From Flavobacteriaceae bacterium (GTDB lineage Bacteria > Bacteroidota > Bacteroidia > Flavobacteriales > Flavobacteriaceae), in NCBI GenBank assembly GCA_023145595.1, contig JAGLDM010000294.1, positions 1 through 13,906 of the forward strand: DNA of 13,906 nt, read 5' to 3'. This document shows, piece after piece, positions 5,998 to 12,485 of the stretch (position 1 is its first letter; the number at the start of each line of letters is the position of its first letter). The notes under the pieces are model-generated. The model had not been told where the DNA came from, did no database searches, and worked only from the letters and a program-made list of their open reading frames with translations. Both the position numbers and the translations under genes were made by a program.

Positions 5998-8900
5998 ATG
6001 AATTTCAAATACTGTTTGTCAACTTTTATATTTATATTTTTTATAAATTTTGGGAATGCCCAGAAATCAGCAGTTTATACAAGTGATTTTGAGGATTATA
6101 ATCATGCTTTGGCACTACATAAAGAGAATTTGTATTTGGAGTCTCAAGAGATTTTTAAATCTATAAAGTTAAATTTTGGTGCAAATACGGAAACAAGAGC
6201 AAATTGCGAATATTATATTGCGAATTGTGCTGTCCGTTTAGAGCAGCAAGGCGCAGATGATTTGATGCTTACATTTGTTGAAGACTATCCGACAAGTACT
6301 AAGCAAAATGGTGCTATTTTAGATGTAGCTCAATTTTATTATAGCGCAGGAAAATATGCAAAAGCTATTAAATGGTACGGTAAAGTGGGTCAATCTAGTT
6401 TAACAAGCGCTGAAAATGAGACGTATTACTTTAATTACGGATACTCTTTATTTGCTGTTAAAAAAAGCAAAAAAGCTAAAAAATATTTCGCAAAGGTTTT
6501 AGATTCTAAGAAATATGGATCACAAGCAAAATATTATTATGGCTATATGGCTTATTCTGAAAAAGATTATGATACAGCAAATGAATATTTAGGACAACTT
6601 GTTTCTGATAGGTCTTATAAAAACAAGGTTGCTTATTATTTGGTTGATATGAGTTTTAAATCTGGTGATTTTAAGAAAGCGCTTAACCTCGGAGTTCCTT
6701 TGTTGGAAAAAACGAGAGGAGATGAATATTCTCAGTTGTCAAAAATAGTAGGAGAGAGTTATTTCAATCTAGAAAAATATGAAAAGGCTATTCCTCATTT
6801 GGAAAACTATAGAGGAACTAATGGAAGGTGGAATAATACAGATTATTACATGTTGGGCTACGCCTATTTTAAACTAGGGAGGCACGAAGATGCTATAACT
6901 TATTTTAGTAAAATTATAAGCGGAAGGGATAAAGTGGCTCAAAATGCTTATTATCATTTGGCTTTGTGTTATTTGCAACAAGATAAAAAAATGGAGGCAT
7001 TGAATGCGTTTCGAGTTTCTTCAAAGATGAGTTATGATTTAGAATTGCAGCAAGATGCTTATTTGAATTATGCAAAACTAAGTTACGAAATAGGAAACCC
7101 ATATAAAGAGGTTGCAGAAGTTTTACAGGGTTATTTAAAAAAATACCCGGAAACAGAGAAAACCCCTGAAATAGAAAATTTTATTGTGAGTGCCTATTTC
7201 AATTCTCAAAATTATCAAGGCGCTGTTGATTATTTAGAAGGGAAAAAGAGCGAGTCTAATAAAAATCATTTTCAAAAAGCGACGTTATTTTTAGGGATCA
7301 AACAATTTAATAGAGGTAATTTTTCTGATGCAATTGTAAGTTTCGATAAATCGTTGAAATACAATTATAATCAAAATATTTTTGCTCGAAGTTCTTATTG
7401 GATTGCTGAATCTCATTTTCGTTTAGGCCACCTTAATAAAGCTTTAAAATATTTCAACCAGTTTTATGATAATCCCGCTTCAAAAACCACTTTAGAAAAT
7501 AAACAGATATATTATCAAAAAGCCTACGTTTATTTCGCTCAGAAAGAATATGTAGCTGCTGCTGCTGATTTTAAAAAATATATAAATTCAAACCCAAGCG
7601 ATCGATTAAAGTTAAATGATAGTTATTCTCGTTTGGCTGATACTTATTTTGTGTCGAGGGATTATAAAAATGCGATTCAGATCTATCAAAAAATCATAAA
7701 AAATAAAGCATCAGATGCAGATTATGCGCAATTTCAAATGGCGGTGAGTCAAGGTTTTTTAAAGCAGGATGACAAGAAAATAGCATCTTTAAACGCTTTT
7801 ATTCGCAATTATCCAAAATCTAGTTTTCAGGATGATGCCTATTTTGTTTTGGCTGACGAATATATAGATAGTAATCAAAACTCAAAAGCCATTGAAAAAT
7901 ATAATTATCTGATCTCTAATTTTGAATTTAGCCCGTTTGTGCCAAAAGCAATGCTTAAAAAAGGTGTTGTTTATTATAATACGAATCAAGATGAAAAGGC
8001 GTTAAAAGCATATAAACAGGTGGTTGTAGGTTTTCCGGACACTCCAGAAGCGAAGCGAGCCGTGGCGAGTGCGCGACAAATTTATATAGATTTAGGAAGA
8101 GTAGATGAATATGGAGAATGGGTAAAAACAGTTTCTTTTATCACGGTGTCTAATGCTGATTTGGATAATGATACATTTGAATCTGCCGAAAGTTTATATT
8201 TAAAAGGTGAGCTTCAAAAAGCGGCGTTCGGGTTTGAGAAATATTTAAAGAGTTTCCCAGAAGGAATTCACACTTTAAAGGCAAATTTCTATTTAGCGGA
8301 GTCTCTTTATTTAGAAAATGAATCCGCACAGGCTATTCCGTTTTATGAATATGTAATTAATCAGGCAAATAATGAGTTTACTGAACGGTCTTTATATAAA
8401 ATGTCTGTCGCGTATTTAGAAATTGAAGATTGGTCGCATGGGATTGCTGTTTTAGAGCGATTGGAATTGGAGGCAAACGACTCTCAAAATGTGTTGTATG
8501 CTCAGTCTAACTTAATGAAAGGCTATTACGTTCAGGAGAATTATGAAAAATCAGTTGCTTATGCGGATGCCGTTCTAAACCAATCAAAAATTGATGATAA
8601 GATAAAATCGGATGCACAGATTATAATTGCACGATCAGCCTTTAAAACTAATGAGATTGAAAAAGCGAGAAGTTCATATAAAATTGTCGAAGAAATTGCA
8701 ACGGGACGTTTAAAAGCAGAGGCCTTGTATTTTGATGCTTATTTTGAAAATGCTGATGGCAGTTACAGGGTGTCAAATGAAATTATTCAAAAAATAGCTT
8801 CAGATTATTCAAGTTATAAGTATTGGGGAGGTAAAAGCTTAGTGTTGATGGCGAAAAATCATTATGAATTAAATGATGCGTTTCAAGCAAGTTATATTTT

Positions 8901-9021
8901 AGAAAGTGTGATTTCGAGATTTTCGAAATATGAAGATGTTGTAGAGGAAGCAAAAGATGAGTTGAGGATTATAAAGAAAAGGGAAGCAGAGACTAATGAT
9001 TCTGTGAAGCCAGGGTATTAA
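5998..9021 (+). CDS. Large secreted tetratricopeptide-repeat (TPR) protein
   Basis: This encodes 1007 residues from the ATG at 5998. A hydrophobic signal peptide (residues 1-22, ending 'FINFGNAQ') predicts export to the periplasm or outer membrane; there is no lipobox Cys. The rest is almost entirely helical TPR-type repeats, for example 'YYMLGYAYFKLGRHEDAI' near 283-300, 'YWIAESHFRLGHLNKAL' near 467-483 and 'YSRLADTYFVSRDYKNAI' near 542-559, ending in a charged tail. I see no catalytic domain, so a scaffold or protein-binding role is inferred. Longer starts (TTG 5950, ATG 5980) would place a polar extension ahead of the signal peptide and are rejected. The barrel gene follows after 83 nt with no promoter match between them, suggesting co-transcription and a joint envelope function. 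Similar TPR genes occur widely in flavobacteria without an experimental role known to me. Confidence 0.9.
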   Translation: MNFKYCLSTFIFIFFINFGNAQKSAVYTSDFEDYNHALALHKENLYLESQEIFKSIKLNFGANTETRANCEYYIANCAVRLEQQGADDLMLTFVEDYPTSTKQNGAILDVAQFYYSAGKYAKAIKWYGKVGQSSLTSAENETYYFNYGYSLFAVKKSKKAKKYFAKVLDSKKYGSQAKYYYGYMAYSEKDYDTANEYLGQLVSDRSYKNKVAYYLVDMSFKSGDFKKALNLGVPLLEKTRGDEYSQLSKIVGESYFNLEKYEKAIPHLENYRGTNGRWNNTDYYMLGYAYFKLGRHEDAITYFSKIISGRDKVAQNAYYHLALCYLQQDKKMEALNAFRVSSKMSYDLELQQDAYLNYAKLSYEIGNPYKEVAEVLQGYLKKYPETEKTPEIENFIVSAYFNSQNYQGAVDYLEGKKSESNKNHFQKATLFLGIKQFNRGNFSDAIVSFDKSLKYNYNQNIFARSSYWIAESHFRLGHLNKALKYFNQFYDNPASKTTLENKQIYYQKAYVYFAQKEYVAAAADFKKYINSNPSDRLKLNDSYSRLADTYFVSRDYKNAIQIYQKIIKNKASDADYAQFQMAVSQGFLKQDDKKIASLNAFIRNYPKSSFQDDAYFVLADEYIDSNQNSKAIEKYNYLISNFEFSPFVPKAMLKKGVVYYNTNQDEKALKAYKQVVVGFPDTPEAKRAVASARQIYIDLGRVDEYGEWVKTVSFITVSNADLDNDTFESAESLYLKGELQKAAFGFEKYLKSFPEGIHTLKANFYLAESLYLENESAQAIPFYEYVINQANNEFTERSLYKMSVAYLEIEDWSHGIAVLERLELEANDSQNVLYAQSNLMKGYYVQENYEKSVAYADAVLNQSKIDDKIKSDAQIIIARSAFKTNEIEKARSSYKIVEEIATGRLKAEALYFDAYFENADGSYRVSNEIIQKIASDYSSYKYWGGKSLVLMAKNHYELNDAFQASYILESVISRFSKYEDVVEEAKDELRIIKKREAETNDSVKPGY

Positions 9022-9031
9022 TTTCATTAAG

Positions 9032-9049
9032 ACATTGAACCTGTCGAAG
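9032..9049. repeat. Flavobacterial intergenic repeat fragment (CCTGTCGAAG type)
   Basis: ACATTGAACCTGTCGAAG, between the TPR and barrel genes, matches the widespread short intergenic motif recalled from flavobacterial genomes (TTGAGCCTGTCGAAG and variants). It may be one half of a REP-like palindrome; no opposite arm is visible nearby. Confidence 0.4.
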
Positions 9050-9104
9050 CAGATTAAATTATATAAATAAAATAAAAGACAATTCTAATATTATAATGTA
9101 ACGA

Positions 9105-10823
9105 ATGAAAAAACTTATTTTAATAACCCTTGCTTTAATTATAGCACCCTCGCTATTCGCCCAAAAATTAGCAAAGGATACGCTTAAAATCGATGAGGTT
9201 ATCGTGGTAAAGCCGTATACGCCAAAAATAGCAGATGCTTTCAAAATTAAGGATCGTCCAAGTATTGAAAAGCAAGACGCAAAAAAGGAAAAAGTAGAAT
9301 ACACCTTTCATTCATTTCCCGTGGCATCAACATTTACGCCAATAATGGGCACCGCAAAAAGAGTGGCTAAAGCAGCAAAGGAAAAGGTCTATGAAAATTA
9401 TGCAGCAGGTGGTGTAGGTAATTTTGCGGCGCTATACCTAGAGGCTTTTGTGCATAAAAGTAGTAATGAATTTAATGATTTTGGTGGGCGTATTAAACAT
9501 TTGTCATCTTCCGGGGGGATAAACGATGTATTAGTAGATGATGGATATTCGGGCACGAACATGGACTTGTATTATAAGCAATTAACACGTGATTACGATT
9601 GGGAAATAAAAGGAGGAGTTGGTAGTAACCGTCAAAACTGGTATGGACTGCCAAAAGATATTAGTTATACCCCTGCCTTTTTAAAAGGTTTAGATGTAGA
9701 GCAAAAATACCTAAACCTTTATACGAGTGGTGCGATTTTATTTATTGATCGTGATTTTAAAAATATCGAAATTGGGGTGAATCGTTTTTCTGATAATTAT
9801 GATAGTTCGGAGTTTCATGTCGTTGCAGATGCTAAGGTGGATTTAGAAGTAGCCTATACTCTGTTCGATTCAGATGCCTCTATTGAGTATTTAAGTTCAA
9901 AATTTGAACGTGATTATGATAATAACCCTGGCACAAAATATTCTTATGTGAATTTGGGGTTTATGCCGAATTATAAAATTGAACAGGATTATTTATCTGT
10001 TAATATTGGTGCAAAAATATATTACAGTCACGATTTATCTTTAGAAAAAAACCATCTCTATTTATATCCAAATATTACAGTATCTTATAAAATGATGGAA
10101 AAGTATTTAGTTCTTGTTGGGGGTGTTACAGGTGATTTTACACAGAATACATACCAGAACTTTGCAAAAGAAAATCCTTTTATTTCTCCTACTATAAGTT
10201 TGGCGCAAACCAATGAGCAATACAATGTGTATGCAGGGTTAAAGGGTAAATTAATATCAAAAATATCTTATAATCTCACCGCATCTTATAGAAATGAAAA
10301 AGACAAAGCATTGTTTGTAAGTAATGTTTCTAAAACAAATGGAGCTGCTAGACCGGTATATAAATATCAGGCAGGGAATTCATTTGATGTTGTGTATGAT
10401 GATGTTAATACGCTTAATGTTTTGGGAGGAATTAATGTTGATCTAACAGAGGAATTTAAGTTTGGAGGTGAAGTAGAATTTAATAATTATTCCGCCACAA
10501 ATCAACAAGAGGCTTGGAATTTACCAACTATAAGTTCAACATTATTTGGGAATTACCACACAAAAAAATGGTATGCCGGAACTGATATTTATATGGTAGG
10601 AAATCGAAAAGATTTAATTACTCCTTTTGGAGGGGTGCCAATAGTTAAAGAATTGAGCACCTATGTGGACGTAAATCTAAATGGAGGCTATTTATTTACA
10701 GATAAAATTACTGCATTTATAAAATTCAATAATGTGTTAAGTAATAATTACGAGCGTTATTCTAACTTTGAAGTACAAGGCTTTCAAGTTTTAGTTGGAG
10801 CTCTTTACAAGTTTGATATGTAA
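9105..10823 (+). CDS. Outer-membrane beta-barrel, TonB-dependent receptor-like, without plug domain
   Basis: This encodes 572 residues. The signal peptide 'MKKLILITLALIIAPSLFAQ' (1-20) is followed by 'DTLKIDEVIVVKPYTP' (25-40), which resembles the 'DEVVVVGYG' TonB-box region of SusC-type receptors. A short Lys-rich linker (about 50-95) follows. From about residue 100 the sequence is a run of amphipathic strands with aromatic girdle residues, ending in 'FNNVLSNNYERYSNFEVQGF' and 'GALYKFDM', the usual final strands of TonB-dependent receptors. Full receptors exceed about 650 residues and carry a ~120-residue plug; here there is no room for one and none of its conserved motifs are seen. It is annotated as a TonB-dependent receptor in relatives, by recollection. 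The substrate is unknown. Pairing with the upstream TPR gene suggests a two-component envelope assembly. Confidence 0.85.
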   Translation: MKKLILITLALIIAPSLFAQKLAKDTLKIDEVIVVKPYTPKIADAFKIKDRPSIEKQDAKKEKVEYTFHSFPVASTFTPIMGTAKRVAKAAKEKVYENYAAGGVGNFAALYLEAFVHKSSNEFNDFGGRIKHLSSSGGINDVLVDDGYSGTNMDLYYKQLTRDYDWEIKGGVGSNRQNWYGLPKDISYTPAFLKGLDVEQKYLNLYTSGAILFIDRDFKNIEIGVNRFSDNYDSSEFHVVADAKVDLEVAYTLFDSDASIEYLSSKFERDYDNNPGTKYSYVNLGFMPNYKIEQDYLSVNIGAKIYYSHDLSLEKNHLYLYPNITVSYKMMEKYLVLVGGVTGDFTQNTYQNFAKENPFISPTISLAQTNEQYNVYAGLKGKLISKISYNLTASYRNEKDKALFVSNVSKTNGAARPVYKYQAGNSFDVVYDDVNTLNVLGGINVDLTEEFKFGGEVEFNNYSATNQQEAWNLPTISSTLFGNYHTKKWYAGTDIYMVGNRKDLITPFGGVPIVKELSTYVDVNLNGGYLFTDKITAFIKFNNVLSNNYERYSNFEVQGFQVLVGALYKFDM

Positions 10824-10903
10824 TTAATCGAACTGTAGGAACTATTTAGCATGTTGTAATAGCGTGTTTATCTTTTATGTTTTGGTTGTTTTTAGAGGTT
10901 TAA

Positions 10904-11035
10904 GTTGCAGGAGAAAGGGAGCAAAGTAAATTAGGTAGACAAACATCTGATTACCGTCCCTTGAAACTAGATGCAGCTTATCAAAAAAGAAACTGGCATA
11001 ATGCCTCTATGGCTCTCAGGCTGTGTCGTAATTAG
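10904..11035 (+). pseudogene. Possible gene fragment running into an inverted repeat
   Basis: A 43-codon open stretch between TAA (10901-10903) and TAG (11033-11035) contains 'SDYRPLKLDAAYQKRNWHNA' and ends 'RLCRN'. The sequence is basic, with plausible residue spacing, and has no usable start codon (the only Met is residue 36). Its stop lies within the left arm of the 11018-11156 inverted repeat, as when the 3' end of a transposase gene enters a terminal repeat. I recognise no family, and chance is possible. Confidence 0.25.
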
Positions 11036-11156
11036 TTTTACCGTCATTTCGACTGAAGTGGAGAAATCTCAAAGTATTTATTTTTAAATAATAAGACATT
11101 TCAACTTCACTGTGTTTTGCTCAATATGACGTATTCTTTTAATTGTGACAAAGTCT
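11018..11156. repeat. Imperfect ~139-bp inverted repeat, REP/MITE-like
   Basis: The left arm (AGGCTGTGTCGTAATTAG, then CGTCATTTCGACTGAAG at 11042-11058) is complementary, with mismatches, to the right arm, whose reverse complement reads AGACTTTGTCACAATTA and then CGTCATATTGAG. The hexamers CGTCAT (11042-11047) and ATGACG (11126-11131) are exact inverse copies. The 'CGTCATTTCGAC...GAGAAATCTC' element matches a common flavobacterial intergenic repeat by recollection. No clear target-site duplication flanks it, and no transposase is intact nearby. Confidence 0.55.
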
Positions 11157-11225
11157 GTCTGCCTCGAGGATGGTCAGTTTCAAGAAATTTTTTATTAAGG
11201 TTCTACTATTTAAATCATTTCCCAT

Positions 11226-11257
11226 AAAAAAAGACTGCCTTTTCAGACAGTCTTTTT
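11226..11257 (-). terminator. Rho-independent terminator of the type II glutamine synthetase gene
   Basis: A 10-bp stem (AAAAAGACTG at 11228-11237, CAGTCTTTTT at 11248-11257) can extend inward past one C/A mismatch. A11226-A11232 gives a U tract on the minus strand. It lies 22 nt after the stop codon at 11280. Confidence 0.85.
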
Positions 11258-11279
11258 AAAATTTTATAGGAATAAAAAA

Positions 11280-12293
11280 TTATAATACAGATTTAACTGT
11301 TTTAATAATTCTTCCTGCAATTTTATATGGATCAGCATTTGATGCTGGTCTTCTGTCTTCTAAATATCCACACCAATCGTTATTAACAACAAGAATAGGA
11401 ATACGAATTGAAGCACCACGATCTGAAACACCATAACTGAAATCTGTAATAGCAGCAGTTTCGTGTAAACCAGTTAAACGTTGGTCGTTAAACTCTCCGT
11501 AAACATCAATATGCTCATTAACAACTGGACGGAACGCTTCACATATTTTCATGTAAGTGGCTTTATCTCCACAAGTTCTTAATGTTGTGTTAGAGAAGTT
11601 AGCATGCATACCAGAACCATTCCAATCACCTTTAATTGGTTTTGGGTGGTATTCAATATAGTAACCATACTTTTCAGTCAATCTATCTAATAGGTAGCGA
11701 CCAATCCAAATTTCATCTCCTGCTAATTTTGCTCCTTTAGCAAATAATTGGAATTCCCATTGTCCAGCAGCAACTTCTTGGTTAATACCTTCAAAGTTCA
11801 ACCCTGCGTCAATACATAAATCAGCATGTTCTTCAACTAATTCTCTTCCAAAAGTGTTTTTACCTCCAACAGAACAGTAGTACATACCTTGTGGTCCAGG
11901 GTATCCTCCAATAGGGAATCCTAAAGGTAGTTGAGTTTCTGTATCCATAATAAAGTATTCTTGTTCAAAGCCGAACCAAAAATCATTATCATCATCATCA
12001 ATAGTTGCTCTACCGTTACTTGGGTGTGGAGTTCCATCAGTATTCATTACCTCTGTCATTACCAAATAACCGTTGATACGATCTGGATCAACATAAATAG
12101 CAACAGGCTTTAAAATACAATCAGAAGATCCTCCTTCAGCTTGTTGTGTTGATGAACCATCAAAAGACCAATCTTTTAATTCTTCAATTGTTCCTTGAAA
12201 ATTTTCGTGTTCTTCTACTTTTGTTTTGCTTCTTAGGTTTTGTGTTGGCTTGTAGCCGTCTAACCAAATGTACTCTAATTTTATTTTAGCCAT
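11280..12293 (-). CDS. glnII: Glutamine synthetase, type II (eukaryote-like)
   Basis: This encodes 337 residues, the short length typical of GSII rather than ~470 for GSI. It makes glutamine from glutamate, ammonia and ATP in the cytoplasm. A beta-grasp N-terminal domain with 'WSFDGSST' (42-49) precedes the catalytic domain: 'WFGFEQEYF' (106-114) with metal ligands Glu110 and Glu112, 'YPGPQGMYYCSVG' (131-143), 'GINQEVAAGQWEFQ' (169-182), ammonium/ATP-site 'NGSGMH' (225-230), 'DRGASIRIP' (291-299) and 'YLEDRRPASNADPY' (310-323). No adenylylation-loop Tyr of the GSI type is apparent. It is divergent from the type III gene, sharing a 192-nt control region. The gene symbol follows GSII usage; flavobacterial annotations often just say glutamine synthetase. 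Confidence 0.95.
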   Translation of the reverse strand: MAKIKLEYIWLDGYKPTQNLRSKTKVEEHENFQGTIEELKDWSFDGSSTQQAEGGSSDCILKPVAIYVDPDRINGYLVMTEVMNTDGTPHPSNGRATIDDDDNDFWFGFEQEYFIMDTETQLPLGFPIGGYPGPQGMYYCSVGGKNTFGRELVEEHADLCIDAGLNFEGINQEVAAGQWEFQLFAKGAKLAGDEIWIGRYLLDRLTEKYGYYIEYHPKPIKGDWNGSGMHANFSNTTLRTCGDKATYMKICEAFRPVVNEHIDVYGEFNDQRLTGLHETAAITDFSYGVSDRGASIRIPILVVNNDWCGYLEDRRPASNADPYKIAGRIIKTVKSVL

Positions 12294-12326
12294 AATGATA
12301 TTAAATTAATTTAAAAAAATATGTTG

Positions 12327-12334
12327 CAAATATA
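12327..12334 (-). promoter_or_regulatory. Bacteroidota -7 promoter box for glnII
   Basis: The minus strand reads TATATTTG, an exact TAnnTTTG match, with a start predicted near 12320 and a leader of about 27 nt. No TTTG -33 box is found at 17-23 nt, which may suggest activator dependence. Confidence 0.6.
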
Positions 12335-12459
12335 TAAAAAAAACGGGATTGTATGTAAATTTAAGGGGTGGTTTTATTCATTTAAGTTTTATTTTTGTGA
12401 ATACCCTATTTTATTTGGGGTTGAATTTTTGTAATAGCATTTATTAAAGTATTAATCGT

Positions 12460-12467
12460 TATCTTCG
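12460..12467 (+). promoter_or_regulatory. Candidate -7 box for the type III glutamine synthetase gene
   Basis: TATCTTCG differs from TAnnTTTG at one base. If used, transcription would begin near 12473-12475, about 12 nt before the ATG at 12486 and only 2-4 nt before the in-frame ATG at 12477. This favours the downstream start. No good -33 box is seen. Confidence 0.4.
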
Positions 12468-12485
12468 CAACAAATAATGTTTGAT

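Larger units (their letters stand above)
10824..11279. other. 456-nt intergenic region between the barrel gene and glnII
   Basis: The stretch lies between convergent genes. It holds a 43-codon ORF fragment (10904-11035), an imperfect inverted repeat (11018-11156) and the glnII terminator (11226-11257). No terminator for the barrel gene is recognisable. Nothing else is seen. Confidence 0.7.

Noticed and set aside
6914..7102. 62-codon minus-strand reading frame
   Set aside because: It is antisense to the well-supported TPR gene and has no features of its own.
9059..9304. 81-codon minus-strand reading frame with hydrophobic segments
   Set aside because: It is antisense to the barrel gene start; the hydrophobicity reflects the complement of Lys/Glu-rich coding sequence.
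11931..12113. 60-codon plus-strand reading frame
   Set aside because: It is antisense to the conserved glutamine synthetase core.
12477..12485. Alternative ATG for glnN three codons upstream
   Set aside because: It would leave almost no leader after the likely transcription start, and relatives begin near the second Met. It cannot be excluded.
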